DNA of 64,000 nucleotides from NCBI GenBank assembly GCA_018336015.1, contig JAGXQZ010000013.1, forward strand, positions 24,403-88,402, in the 5' to 3' direction. The notes below the pieces were generated by a model. The model saw nothing but the letters and a program-made list of their open reading frames with translations. It did no database searches and was not told where the DNA came from. Position numbers and translations under genes: made by a program. Positions 1-8,297 of the stretch are shown here, in pieces. Each line of letters begins with the position of its first letter. The first letter of the stretch is position 1. The DNA comes from Algoriphagus sp. Its GTDB lineage: Bacteria; Bacteroidota; Bacteroidia; Cytophagales; Cyclobacteriaceae.

Positions 1-278
1 GTAATTTTTTTACCTGCTGTGTCGTGATTGAGTGTGGCAGTAGAGCAAATAGATCCATTGGCTATAGTAGTAGTTCGAAATCCAAGGCCGCTCGCTTCAA
101 GAGACTTTAAGGTGAGATTGTCCAAGTCTTCCAAGACGGTGTTGACCTCAAATTCATCTTCCACCAAAGACAAATCTGGTTCCGGTAGGATGGAGTCGAG
201 TCCTTCGTTACAGGAAAATAATGCAAACGTGATAAAGGATAAGACGACAAGTGGTCTAAATAATCGGGTCGTATTCAT
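1..278 (-). CDS. Putative lipoprotein, 3' end cut by window edge
   Basis: Reading the minus strand from the ATG at 278 gives 92 open codons that run off the left edge. The N-terminus is a lipoprotein signal: basic start (MNTTRLFRP), hydrophobic stretch, lipobox LFSC with Cys at residue 24, then an acidic region (EPDLSLVEDEFEV). Export to an envelope membrane is therefore likely. The last part contains ICSTATLNHDTAGKKI, which resembles the repeat-like core of uncharacterised Bacteroidota lipoproteins, but too little is present to name a family. It lies 28 nt behind the 55-aa gene at 307-474 and is probably the last visible gene of the operon that starts near 2152. A 108-codon frame on the opposite strand is its shadow. 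Confidence 0.75.
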   Translation of the reverse strand, partial: MNTTRLFRPLVVLSFITFALFSCNEGLDSILPEPDLSLVEDEFEVNTVLEDLDNLTLKSLEASGLGFRTTTIANGSICSTATLNHDTAGKKI

Positions 279-306
279 AGAGATAGAAGTTAAAAGTAGA
301 TCAAAT

Positions 307-474
307 CTACTCTTTATTTTCAGGTTTGGCAGGCCGGAAAACCTGTTTTTTTGACTTTCCTCCCACACAGCCGATGTTTTGCGTGAGGGGAATGTCCGTG
401 GGCATTATCCCAAAACCTTCACTGAAATCCCATTCTTCCACGATAGGTTCTTGAGGTAATTTCTTCTTTTTCAT
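307..474 (-). CDS. Small hypothetical protein (55 aa)
   Basis: This short frame starts at ATG 474 and ends at TAG 307. It encodes a 55-residue protein with a lysine-rich start (MKKKKLPQEP), an acidic/aromatic middle (EEWDFSEGFG), a single Cys in NIGCVGG, and a basic end. It has no signal peptide or membrane segment. I do not recognise the family. The gene lies 20 nt downstream of the G3E GTPase stop and 28 nt upstream of the lipoprotein start, on the same strand, so it is probably co-transcribed with them. That spacing, and the way it fills the gap between two real genes, is the main reason to call it. Confidence 0.6.
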   Translation of the reverse strand: MKKKKLPQEPIVEEWDFSEGFGIMPTDIPLTQNIGCVGGKSKKQVFRPAKPENKE

Positions 475-494
475 AGCACATCTAAGTTACCACT

Positions 495-1694
495 TTAAAA
501 CGGCCATGGATCCGAAAAAGGTTTATTGGCAAAATACAAAGTCAACTCATGGTCGGTAAGTAGGCATTTTTTGAGTTCCTCCGTGATGGTTTTTTCATCA
601 GGATACTGCCCAATCAGAACTAGCTCATTCATCCGATCTCCAAAGTTTTTGTGCCATTTAGACTCAATCAAAGCCTGATTTTCGATGAAAGAAGCGTATT
701 GAATGCGTTGCTTGAAAGGCATCGAAGCCCACCACACCCCCATGGGTTCTGCTTTGAGGCTACCCCCTGCCTGTGACCAGGAGATGGCTTCATCCCTTCT
801 CGAGGCTATGTAAAATAGACCCTTGCTTCGAAGAATCGAAGTAGGCCAAGATTTGGCGACGTAATTCCAAAAACGCTGCGGATGAAACGGACGACGATCT
901 CGGAACACAAAGCTTTTGATCCCATACTCCTCTGTCTCTGGCGTGTGTGTTTTCACCAGTTCATCCTGCCAGGCCTCCGTCCCTTCCAATTCTGCCGAGT
1001 CGTAAAGGCCTGTATTCAAAATTCGAAAAGGCTCTATTTTTCCAAATTGGGTTTCCAAAATCTTGGCTTTGGGATTTAGCTTGGACAAGATGGCCTTGAG
1101 TTCCCCCGCTTGTTTGGCACTGACCAGGTCGATTTTGTTGAGTATGATGATGTTGGCAAATTCAATCTGATCGGTCAGCAGGTTGACGATTGATCGCTGA
1201 TCTTCCTCGTCTTCATTAAGACCTGAAGAAAAAACTGTCTCTCCGCTGCCAAACTGCTGGGGGAAATTATAGGCATCAACCACAGTGACCAAGGTATCTA
1301 ATCGGCTGAATCGCGACAGGTCGATTCCTTTTTCCTCATCCACAAAACTGAAGGTCTGAGCTACAGGTAGTGGTTCGGAAATGCCCGTACTTTCAATGAG
1401 GAGGTAATCAAACCGGTTTTCTTGGGCCAGTTTTTCGATCTCAATCATCAAATCTTCCCTTAAGGTGCAGCAGATGCATCCATTGCTCATTTCTACCAGT
1501 TTTTCATCCGTTCGGGATAGGGTATTTCCTTGAGCAATAAGCTGGGCGTCCACATTGACTTCGCCCATGTCATTGACGATCACGGCTACTTTTAGACCTT
1601 CCTTATTGTGTAGGATGTGGTTGAGAAGGGTGGTTTTTCCGGCACCCAAAAAGCCGCTTAAGACAGTGACTGGTAGTTTTTTGCTGGGATTCAT
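495..1694 (-). CDS. CobW/G3E-family GTPase, probable zinc chaperone (YciC/ZigA type)
   Basis: Members of the COG0523 branch of G3E GTPases use GTP hydrolysis to deliver metal, commonly zinc, to client proteins. This 399-aa protein has the family signatures in order: P-loop GFLGAGKTT (about 14-22), switch segment [13 protein letters not shown], the metal-binding CxCC motif (GCICC, Cys 73, 75, 76), the Walker B-like region ending in [11 protein letters not shown], the guanine-specificity motif NKID, and a CobW C-terminal domain with RPFHPQRFW. Its ATG overlaps the stop of the upstream gene as ATGA, so the two are translationally coupled. Zinc as the metal is inferred from the family and from the operator-like palindrome before the operon; cobalt or another metal is possible. 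Confidence 0.9.
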   Translation of the reverse strand: MNPSKKLPVTVLSGFLGAGKTTLLNHILHNKEGLKVAVIVNDMGEVNVDAQLIAQGNTLSRTDEKLVEMSNGCICCTLREDLMIEIEKLAQENRFDYLLIESTGISEPLPVAQTFSFVDEEKGIDLSRFSRLDTLVTVVDAYNFPQQFGSGETVFSSGLNEDEEDQRSIVNLLTDQIEFANIIILNKIDLVSAKQAGELKAILSKLNPKAKILETQFGKIEPFRILNTGLYDSAELEGTEAWQDELVKTHTPETEEYGIKSFVFRDRRPFHPQRFWNYVAKSWPTSILRSKGLFYIASRRDEAISWSQAGGSLKAEPMGVWWASMPFKQRIQYASFIENQALIESKWHKNFGDRMNELVLIGQYPDEKTITEELKKCLLTDHELTLYFANKPFSDPWPF

Positions 1695-2152
1695 GATATA
1701 ATTTCTGCGTTTTGAATGATGAAGGTCATCTCTTCCACATCGGTTGCGTTGAGTTGGAGGATGCCACGGACTTTGATGATTTGATCGAGCTTGGGTCTCT
1801 TGGTTGGAGAATTTTTGAGATAGACTACGGCCACGCTTTCAGGGCCAGCCCCGCCGCAAAAGAAGCATTCGGCCATGGGGTATTTGGACAAAATCATAGT
1901 TTTGGAAGTGCCGGTCTCCAAGGGAATATAGAATCCCTGTAGCTCCACGGATTTGCCCTGAAGGGCTAGCAGTTCGGTATTGAATCTTGGGTAGTAGAAG
2001 TAAACGCCATGTGTTTTATTGAATTTTTCTTCGAAAGTTGTCCTTCCGAAAAGCTCCCAAAGTCGGCCTTGAGGCGCCGTAAAGGCAAACAGTCCGACCA
2101 GAAATATCAAACCGGAGAAAACCCTTAAACCATACCTATCATTTACTTTCAT
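1691..2152 (-). CDS. Membrane-anchored DUF3299-like protein
   Basis: The frame opens further upstream at a GTG (2188), but the ATG at 2152 is preferred because the -7 promoter box lies at 2171-2178. The resulting 153-aa protein ([11 protein letters not shown]...) has one N-terminal hydrophobic segment ([16 protein letters not shown]) that could be a signal anchor. A soluble domain follows with [14 protein letters not shown] and the motif [17 protein letters not shown], which resembles DUF3299-type proteins often found beside metal-transport genes. CFFC with the nearby Gly-rich turn could bind metal, but that is inference. It is the first gene of the operon and overlaps the GTPase by 4 nt. Confidence 0.65.
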   Translation of the reverse strand: MKVNDRYGLRVFSGLIFLVGLFAFTAPQGRLWELFGRTTFEEKFNKTHGVYFYYPRFNTELLALQGKSVELQGFYIPLETGTSKTMILSKYPMAECFFCGGAGPESVAVVYLKNSPTKRPKLDQIIKVRGILQLNATDVEEMTFIIQNAEIIS

Positions 2153-2170
2153 CGGGTGAAAATTCTTTCT

Positions 2171-2211
2171 CAAACCTAGTGATCTCACGTTTTAATTGCA
2201 ATAATGTTGCA
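2171..2211 (-). promoter_or_regulatory. Promoter with overlapping palindrome, candidate metal-regulator operator
   Basis: On the minus strand a perfect Bacteroidota -7 box, TAGGTTTG (2171-2178), lies 18 nt before the ATG at 2152. A TTG at 2199-2201 is 20 nt further upstream, the right place for the -33 element. The palindrome TGCAACATTATTGCA (2197-2211; arms TGCAA/TTGCA) covers that -33 element, as expected for a repressor site. Because the operon encodes a COG0523 GTPase, a Zur-type repressor is the likely ligand, but the regulator is inferred. Confidence 0.55.
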
Positions 2212-2244
2212 TTTATATTTTCTCCACACCAATACGCCTTTAGC

Positions 2245-2252
2245 TATCTTTG
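2245..2252 (+). promoter_or_regulatory. TATCTTTG -7 box directly before a start codon
   Basis: TATCTTTG matches the Bacteroidota -7 consensus TAnnTTTG and ends 3 nt before the ATG at 2256. Transcription would begin at or just around the start codon, giving a leaderless or nearly leaderless mRNA. Confidence 0.5.
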
Positions 2253-2255
2253 TCC

Positions 2256-4028
2256 ATGGTTGAATTTGATTTTGACAGCAAAGAGTTGAGGCAAAAGCTT
2301 CAGTCAGTCCGGAAAAAAGCAGTCCAATTGAGTACGTTTCGGTTGGGGGCGTTTTTTGGGATGCTGGCTTTTTTGATTTTAGGTGTGGCAGAGCATGTGC
2401 TTTGGCTGATCCCCGGAGTCCTGCTGATTTGGCTTTTTATCTTTTTGATCAAAAAATTCAATGCTGCCAAACATCAGGAAGCCATCTATTTGGCCATCGA
2501 AGAGATGGAGCGCCGAAAAAGCCTCCGTCAGTCGCGTGAACTTGGCTCTTTGCCCGATGGGCTGGAGTTTGCTGACAAAGCCCATCCTTTTTCAGGGGAT
2601 TTGGATTTGTTTGGATCCCATTCTCTTTTTCAGTTGCTCAATCATACTACCTCTACGGGTGGCAATGCGAAATTGGCTCAGCTGATGAAGGCTGAGTTTA
2701 CACCCGAGCAAGCCCAAAAGCGTGCAACAGCAGTGGAGGAGTTGAGGCAAAAGCCAGAATTTCTCCGAGCAATCGAGTCAGTAGGAATGGCTTTTGGATC
2801 GGAAAAAGATAGCTTCCAATCCTGGAAAAGCTGGTTGGCCGAGCCCCAGAAAATTACTTTTTTCCATCAAATTTTAGCCTTCATAGGGCCAATCGGGGGA
2901 TTGACTTTGCTCATTCTGATTTCATTGGGGATTGTTCCTCAGGCGATTCTCGGAGTTTGGATTTTGCTTGGCGTGTTGACCTTGTCTTTGGTGTTTGTCC
3001 CGCTGAAGCGAGCGGCTGAGGTCATTCCTCTCTCTGCCCAAGTGAAGTCGATGGCGATTCGGGCGGAGAAAATCGAATCGGAAAATTTTCAGGCCGAATT
3101 ACTTTCACAGGAAAAATCTAAAGTCTATTCGAGCGGACATCCTGCTTCCGCCCAACTTCAGGACTTGGATCGCCTTGGGCTTTGGGTACAAAATCGGCTC
3201 AATCTGCTCTATTTGCCAGTCAACTTGCTGTTTTGGACTGATTTTGCACTTTTTCTGACCCTAGCCAACTGGAAAAATCGAGTAGCAGACTCCCTACCAC
3301 AGCTACCTGAAAGTCTGGAAAACTGGGAAGTCTGGGTTTCGCTGGGGAGTTTTGAACTGGAAGTCGGCCACGCTGGAAAAAGCCACTGGACTGAGGCAAG
3401 GATCCTGGACGCAAAAAATGCATCCCATCCTCTAATTCATCCCGGAAAGGCTATTGGTAATACCATTCAATTGGGAAATCAAAGTCAAGTAGCCCTGTTG
3501 ACAGGTGCCAATATGAGTGGCAAAACGACCTTTATGCGCACCCTCGGGATCAATGCGGTCTTGGTCAATCTTGGACTTCGGCCCTTTGCCGATGAACTCA
3601 CTCTTGGGCCCATTCAGCTTTACACCAGCATGAGAAACTCGGATAATCTGGGGGAAAGTGTGAGTTCTTTTTATGCCGAGTTGTTTCGCATTCGCACCTT
3701 GATCACACGATTGGAATCCGGCGAGGCTATTTTCTTTTTGTTGGATGAAATTCTCAAAGGAACCAATACCCAAGACCGAATTTCGGGATCAGAGGCTCTC
3801 ATCCGTCAGATGTTACATACACAGGGTTTTGGAATCATTAGTACACATGATATCGAGTTGGCCGACTTGGCTCAAAAAGAATCCGGCCTCAGGAATTTCT
3901 CCTTCCATTCGGAGATTCAGGATCAGACCATTGCCTTTGATTACAAGCTGAAAGAAGGTCCCTGTCCAAGTTTCAATGCTCACAAGCTCATGGAATTGAT
4001 GGGGATCAGATTCAGTACAGAAGCCTGA
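2256..4028 (+). CDS. Membrane-anchored MutS-family ATPase
   Basis: This protein (590 aa from ATG 2256; a TTG at 2250 is less likely because it lies in the promoter box) has the C-terminal ABC-type ATPase of MutS proteins: Walker A TGANMSGKTT (near 417), the LGESVSSFYAEL segment, Walker B FLLDEILKGTN (Asp near 497) and the switch STHD. It lacks the N-terminal mismatch-recognition domain of MutS. Instead it has hydrophobic helices near residues 30-65 and again near 205-250 (LAFIGPIGGLTLLILISLGIV and what follows), so it should be tethered to the inner membrane. Similar proteins are annotated in Bacteroidota as MutS-related but have no established mismatch-repair role. It precedes purK on the same strand. 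Confidence 0.85.
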   Translation: MVEFDFDSKELRQKLQSVRKKAVQLSTFRLGAFFGMLAFLILGVAEHVLWLIPGVLLIWLFIFLIKKFNAAKHQEAIYLAIEEMERRKSLRQSRELGSLPDGLEFADKAHPFSGDLDLFGSHSLFQLLNHTTSTGGNAKLAQLMKAEFTPEQAQKRATAVEELRQKPEFLRAIESVGMAFGSEKDSFQSWKSWLAEPQKITFFHQILAFIGPIGGLTLLILISLGIVPQAILGVWILLGVLTLSLVFVPLKRAAEVIPLSAQVKSMAIRAEKIESENFQAELLSQEKSKVYSSGHPASAQLQDLDRLGLWVQNRLNLLYLPVNLLFWTDFALFLTLANWKNRVADSLPQLPESLENWEVWVSLGSFELEVGHAGKSHWTEARILDAKNASHPLIHPGKAIGNTIQLGNQSQVALLTGANMSGKTTFMRTLGINAVLVNLGLRPFADELTLGPIQLYTSMRNSDNLGESVSSFYAELFRIRTLITRLESGEAIFFLLDEILKGTNTQDRISGSEALIRQMLHTQGFGIISTHDIELADLAQKESGLRNFSFHSEIQDQTIAFDYKLKEGPCPSFNAHKLMELMGIRFSTEA

Positions 4029-4075
4029 GTTTTTCCTTCCCCTTGAATCTTGTACTTTTACCCACTCATTGATCT

Positions 4076-5221
4076 ATGACTACCCAATCTCCATCCATGA
4101 TACTTGGCGTTCTCGGCGGAGGTCAGCTTGGCCGAATGCTCATCCAATCAGCCATCAATTACAATCAGGACATCCACATCCTCGATCCCGACCCGAATGC
4201 ACCCTGCAAGGATATTTCACAGCAGTTCCAAGTGGGTTCGCTAAAGGATTTCGACACGGTTTATGCCTTTGGGAAAAACTGTGACGTCATCACCGTGGAG
4301 ATCGAGGCCGTCAATACGGATGCCTTGCAAAAGCTGGCTGAGGAAGGGAAAAAAGTTTTTCCTCAACCCCACATTCTTAAACTCATCCAAGACAAGCGAG
4401 AGCAAAAGCAATTCTATGCCCAGCATGGAATCCCCACGGCGGATTTTGTTTTGACTGAAAATAAAGCCGATGTCATCGCCAAAAAGTCCTTTCTTCCCGC
4501 TGTCAACAAACTCGGAAAAGAAGGCTATGACGGTCGTGGAGTGCAGATATTGAGATCTGAGGCGGATTTGGAGCAGGCCTTTGATGCACCGGGATTGCTG
4601 GAAAAGTTGATTGATTTTGACAAAGAAATCGCGGTGACTGTAGCTCGGAATGAAAAGGGAGATCTGATCGCCTATCCGGCCGTAGAATGCGCTTTTCATC
4701 CGACTGCCAATTTGGTGGAGTTCCTTTTTGCTCCCGCAGAAATCACTCCTGAGGTCGAAGCAAAAGCACAGCAAATCGCGAAGGAAGTCATTCTGAAATT
4801 GGACATGGTCGGCATTTTGGCAGTGGAGCTATTTGTGACCAAATCAGGCGAGGTACTCGTCAATGAGATCGCACCCCGTCCGCATAACAGTGGGCATCAT
4901 ACCATCGAGGCCAATTTTACCTCTCAGTTTGAGCAGCACTTGCGGTCGGTGATGAATTGGCCGCTTGGCAATCCCGACTTGCGTTGCCCTGCCGCGATGA
5001 TCAATCTGCTGGGTGAAGACGGGTTTTCGGGTCCTGCCATCATCGAAGGTAAAGAGGAGGCATTGGCAGAAAAAGGGGTGTACATTCACCTTTATGGTAA
5101 AAAATTGACCAAGCCTTTCCGTAAAATGGGCCATGTGACCATTTTGGATGAAAGCGTGGAGGCGCTCAAGGCAAAAGCAAATCGAATCAAAGAATTGATC
5201 AAAATAAAATCCATCTCATGA
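4076..5221 (+). CDS. purK: 5-(carboxyamino)imidazole ribonucleotide synthase (PurK)
   Basis: PurK uses ATP and bicarbonate to carboxylate AIR to N5-CAIR in purine biosynthesis. The 381-aa ATP-grasp protein starts with the PurK nucleotide-fold signature LGVLGGGQLGRML, has the ATP-grasp core (LPAVNKLGKEGYDGRGVQIL; VLVNEIAPRPHNSGHHTIE, which carries the metal-binding Glu and Asn) and a typical C-terminal end (HLYGKKLTKPFRKMGHVTI). Its stop overlaps the purE start by 4 nt (ATGA). The pair therefore forms the usual two-step replacement for a class II PurE. Confidence 0.96.
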   Translation: MTTQSPSMILGVLGGGQLGRMLIQSAINYNQDIHILDPDPNAPCKDISQQFQVGSLKDFDTVYAFGKNCDVITVEIEAVNTDALQKLAEEGKKVFPQPHILKLIQDKREQKQFYAQHGIPTADFVLTENKADVIAKKSFLPAVNKLGKEGYDGRGVQILRSEADLEQAFDAPGLLEKLIDFDKEIAVTVARNEKGDLIAYPAVECAFHPTANLVEFLFAPAEITPEVEAKAQQIAKEVILKLDMVGILAVELFVTKSGEVLVNEIAPRPHNSGHHTIEANFTSQFEQHLRSVMNWPLGNPDLRCPAAMINLLGEDGFSGPAIIEGKEEALAEKGVYIHLYGKKLTKPFRKMGHVTILDESVEALKAKANRIKELIKIKSIS

Positions 5222-5733
5222 ACCCACAGGTAGGAATCATCATGGGAAGTCAATCTGACCTCCCTGTCATGGCAGAAGCTGCCCAGTTTCTCGAAGAACT
5301 CGGAATCGGCTACGAGCTCACCGTGGTGAGTGCACACCGTACACCAAGGCGCATGATCGACTATGCTGAGTCAGCACGTGAGCGTGGGATCAAAGTCATC
5401 GTTGCAGGTGCAGGCGGTGCCGCCCATTTGCCAGGGATGGTGGCTTCTTTGACCAGTCTTCCTGTGATCGGAGTTCCGGTCAAAAGCTCCAATTCGATCG
5501 ATGGTTGGGATAGCATTTTGTCGATTTTGCAAATGCCAAGTGGGATTCCTGTAGCGACAGTTGCGCTGAATGGAGGCAAAAATGCCGGTATTCTAGCTGC
5601 TTCGATTGTCGGGGCTTATGATGCAGAAATCGGGAAAAAAATGGATGCCTTCAAAACGGGACTTCGTGAAAAAGTGGAGGAATCTGCCGCACAGATCGAA
5701 GAGAAAGGCTGGAAAGAAGTGTTGAAGAAGTGA
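5218..5733 (+). CDS. purE: N5-CAIR mutase (PurE, class I)
   Basis: PurE moves the carboxylate of N5-CAIR to C4, giving CAIR. The 171-aa protein has the class I signatures GIIMGSQSDLPVM near the N-terminus, VSAHRTPRRMIDYA with the catalytic His, and AGAGGAAHLPGMVASLTSLPVIGVPV. It is coupled to purK by a 4-nt overlap. The end of the protein is longer and more charged than in E. coli PurE (EEKGWKEVLKK). The oxyR gene converges on it from the other side, 35 nt away; a weak hairpin (GCATT/AATGC) lies between them. Confidence 0.96.
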   Translation: MNPQVGIIMGSQSDLPVMAEAAQFLEELGIGYELTVVSAHRTPRRMIDYAESARERGIKVIVAGAGGAAHLPGMVASLTSLPVIGVPVKSSNSIDGWDSILSILQMPSGIPVATVALNGGKNAGILAASIVGAYDAEIGKKMDAFKTGLREKVEESAAQIEEKGWKEVLKK

Positions 5734-5768
5734 GAAGTTGGTAAAGCATTTATCCTTAATGCCAAACC

Positions 5769-6701
5769 TCACTTAAACCTCACCACCTTCCCGTGGGCTT
5801 TGGAGGTCATTTCTTGAGGGATTGACTCGGTAATTTCATGGTAGAGCAATTCCACCAATTTTTGCTTTAGAAAACTTCGGTTGAGAATGATGCTGACTTC
5901 TCGAGTCGGTGCAGTGCCTAGAAATGGCCTCAGCCTGGATTTTTCTTCAAAGGATAGCTCATGGGTGGCCAACTCCGGCAGCAGGGTAAGCCCTTTGTAA
6001 CGGTTGACCATATTTCGCAGACCTTCCAAAGAACCACTTTCGTAGTGGAAATTTTTGTGACCTGACAGGCTTTGATCGCAAAAACTGATCACCTGATCGC
6101 GGAAGCAGTGGCCTTGCTGAAGAACCCAAAGTTCCTCTTTCTTCAATTGCTCCGGACGGATTTCTTTTTCTTTCAGCAGTTCATGGTCTTTGGAAAAATA
6201 GGCGTAGAATTTTTCGTAAAACATGGGCTTTTCCACAATCCCCGGTTCATCCAACGGTGTCACGACAATGCCTAAGTCGAGTTCGTCGTTCTTCAGTCTT
6301 CGGACTACTTCCTCTGTCACCATTTCCTGCACCTCCAATTTGACATTGGGGTACTTTTCCAAAAATTTTCTTACAAACAAATGAAGCAGGTAGGGAGCCA
6401 ATGTCGGAATGATACCCAGTTTGATGACACCTGAGATATCCCCTTTCAGCTGAGCGACCAGTTCCATGATTCCTTTGCTTTCAGAGACTACTTTTTTAGC
6501 CTGGGCAATGATTTGTACGCCGATTTCAGTGGGTATCACAGGCATTTTACTTCGATCAAAAAGAATTACTCCGAGTTCTTTTTCCAGTTTACTCAGCTGC
6601 GCACTGAGCGTAGGTTGAGTCACAAAACAAGATTCGGCCGCATTTCCAAAGTGGCGATGCTTATCTACGGCGATCAAATATTCAAGCTGTTGAATAGTCA
6701 T
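5769..6701 (-). CDS. oxyR: Hydrogen-peroxide regulator OxyR (LysR family)
   Basis: OxyR is a tetrameric LysR-type regulator whose reactive Cys forms a disulfide on exposure to H2O2. This 310-aa protein has the N-terminal LysR helix-turn-helix (FGNAAESCFVTQPTLSAQLSKLEKELG) and, in the effector domain, GHCFRDQVISFC. The two cysteines fall at positions 199 and 208, the same numbers and spacing as the redox pair of E. coli OxyR. An additional Cys at 25 lies in the HTH. A perfect ATAG-N7-CTAT site sits 5 nt before the start codon, so autoregulation is likely. It is divergent from the Gfo/Idh gene and converges on purE. The nearby ohr locus suggests a shared oxidative-stress neighbourhood. Confidence 0.94.
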   Translation of the reverse strand: MTIQQLEYLIAVDKHRHFGNAAESCFVTQPTLSAQLSKLEKELGVILFDRSKMPVIPTEIGVQIIAQAKKVVSESKGIMELVAQLKGDISGVIKLGIIPTLAPYLLHLFVRKFLEKYPNVKLEVQEMVTEEVVRRLKNDELDLGIVVTPLDEPGIVEKPMFYEKFYAYFSKDHELLKEKEIRPEQLKKEELWVLQQGHCFRDQVISFCDQSLSGHKNFHYESGSLEGLRNMVNRYKGLTLLPELATHELSFEEKSRLRPFLGTAPTREVSIILNRSFLKQKLVELLYHEITESIPQEMTSKAHGKVVRFK

Positions 6702-6705
6702 TTTG

Positions 6706-6720
6706 ATAGAAAATTTCTAT
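6706..6720. promoter_or_regulatory. OxyR-type binding site before oxyR
   Basis: ATAGAAAATTTCTAT is ATAG-N7-CTAT, exactly one half of the established E. coli OxyR consensus (ATAG-N7-CTAT-N7-ATAG-N7-CTAT). It starts 5 nt upstream of the oxyR start codon. I see no second well-matched half in either direction, so binding may depend on degenerate flanks. Confidence 0.55.
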
Positions 6721-6903
6721 GGCAAGAAAGTAAAAAGGGAGGAAAAGAGTTCAATTTGAGTACCTGAGAAAAGTCATGTAGCTTTCCTTTCATCGGGAAA
6801 TAACCCTCCTTTATCAAATTGCCTTCCTGAAATTTCGAAAGACGAATCATTTCTGGTAATTTATTTCGCTTATCGCACATAACACTTTAAACCCATTAAC
6901 CTG

Positions 6904-8208
6904 ATGAGTTCCAATTCCTTTTCCCGCCGAAAATTTCTCGGTGCCAGTCTCCTGACTTCCGCCGGATTGAGTTTGCTTCCCGGGCTTTCCCTTGCCTCTT
7001 CCCCCACCCCGTTATTTAAAGCTGCTCATGAAAGAGTCCGCTTAGGCTTCATAGGAGTGGGCCGCCAAGCCATGGGCTTGTTGAATAATTTCATGCGTAT
7101 TCCCGGTGTTGAGGTCGTCGCCGCAGCGGATGTCTATGCGATCAAAAGAGAGCGGTTTGCTCTGCGTGTACAGAAAATTATGACCGAAGCAGGCAAAACC
7201 TACGTTGCTCCCAAGCTGTATGAAGATTACCGCGAGCTCTTGGCAAATCCAGAAGTGGATGCCGTGGTGATTGCTTCTCCTGACCATTGGCATGCGATCA
7301 TGGCGATTGATGCCTGTCGTGCCAAAAAGGATATTTACCTCGAAAAACCCCTCACCTTCACCATCAAAGAAGGTCAAGAACTCGTGAAAGCGGTCCGTGA
7401 AAACGGTATTGTACTGGCTGTAGGCTCCATGCAGCGGGCAGCAGTCAATTTCCAGACAGCCGCCATGCATGTGCAGCGAGGCAAGTTGGGTAAAATCTCC
7501 CAAGTGCTCGTCCACGTAGGAGACAATCCACATCCTAAACCGTATGATCTGGCCAAGGAAGAAATCCCGGCGGGACTCAACTGGGAAAAGTGGCTCGGCC
7601 CAATTCCATCTCTCCATTTCAATGACCTCTTAAATCCAGGCATTTCGCTGAATCCTGAAAAAAATGAATCCGCTTGGGGAGCTTGGAGATGGTATAAGGA
7701 AACAGGCGGTGGGCTGATGACCGATTGGGGTGCACACATGATTGACATTGCTCAATGGGGACTCAGCATGGACCGAAATGGTCCTGTGGAGGTCATTCCT
7801 GCTTCCGGAAACAAGCCACTCACCTATCGCTATGCCAATGGGGTGGAAATGCTCATCACCAAGTTTGACGAAGGTCGACAAGGCGTTAAGTTTTTGGGAG
7901 AAAAGGGATGGATCAAAGTTTCCCGAGGAAACTACGATACCTCAATCGCCGATTTGCAGATTGGAAAGGAACCGGAGAATTTCAGTTTTGGTGCGCATCA
8001 TGTGGATTTCATCGATTGCATCCGAAAGCGAAAAGATCCTATTGTGCCAGTAGAAGTAGGTCATAGCACTTGCTCAGCTTGTACCATTGGCAATATTGCC
8101 CATGAGCTTGGCCGGCCACTGAAGTGGGATCCAATTGCGCAGGTTTTCACTGATGCAGAGGCCAACAAAAAGCTCCATTACACCTATCAGCGTGGACTTT
8201 CCCTTTGA
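6904..8208 (+). CDS. Gfo/Idh/MocA-family oxidoreductase, Tat-exported
   Basis: The family comprises NAD(P)-dependent sugar or sugar-derivative oxidoreductases. This 434-aa protein starts with a twin-arginine signal (SRRKFLGASLLTSAGLSLLPG), so it should be folded in the cytoplasm with its cofactor and exported. The Rossmann segment is RLGFIGVGRQAMG, followed by AVVIASPDHWHAIMAIDACRA and the catalytic EKP motif (IYLEKPLTF). The C-terminal alpha/beta domain contains GGGLMTDWGAHMIDIAQWGL, with the His and Asp typical of the active site. Substrate cannot be told from sequence. It is divergent from oxyR and is followed by a strong hairpin terminator that runs into the promoter of the next gene. Confidence 0.88.
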   Translation: MSSNSFSRRKFLGASLLTSAGLSLLPGLSLASSPTPLFKAAHERVRLGFIGVGRQAMGLLNNFMRIPGVEVVAAADVYAIKRERFALRVQKIMTEAGKTYVAPKLYEDYRELLANPEVDAVVIASPDHWHAIMAIDACRAKKDIYLEKPLTFTIKEGQELVKAVRENGIVLAVGSMQRAAVNFQTAAMHVQRGKLGKISQVLVHVGDNPHPKPYDLAKEEIPAGLNWEKWLGPIPSLHFNDLLNPGISLNPEKNESAWGAWRWYKETGGGLMTDWGAHMIDIAQWGLSMDRNGPVEVIPASGNKPLTYRYANGVEMLITKFDEGRQGVKFLGEKGWIKVSRGNYDTSIADLQIGKEPENFSFGAHHVDFIDCIRKRKDPIVPVEVGHSTCSACTIGNIAHELGRPLKWDPIAQVFTDAEANKKLHYTYQRGLSL

Positions 8209-8253
8209 TTAAGAAGTACCTTGCTCTGGAATTTCCCGAATAATTTTTGCTAG

Positions 8254-8294
8254 CAGGATTGGAAACAAGTAGATTGTATCCAATCCTGTTTTTG
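8254..8294 (+). terminator. Rho-independent terminator abutting the next start codon
   Basis: A perfect 10-bp stem, CAGGATTGGA (8254-8263) with TCCAATCCTG (8279-8288), is followed by TTTTTG. It would end the Gfo/Idh transcript. The T-tract also forms TGTTTTTG (8287-8294), one base off the TAnnTTTG -7 box, 3 nt before the ATG at 8298, so terminator and promoter may share bases. Confidence 0.7.
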
Positions 8295-8297
8295 CTT

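Noticed and set aside
28..354. 108-codon plus-strand frame at the left edge
   Set aside because: It is the complement of a lipoprotein gene with a clear signal and lipobox on the minus strand and of the 55-aa gene behind it.
4241..4774. 177-codon minus-strand frame inside purK
   Set aside because: Antisense to conserved ATP-grasp sequence; no promoter or signal.
6698..6880. 60-codon minus-strand frame overlapping the oxyR start by 4 nt
   Set aside because: It covers the OxyR site and the divergent promoter region, has no family resemblance and a non-coding-like composition.
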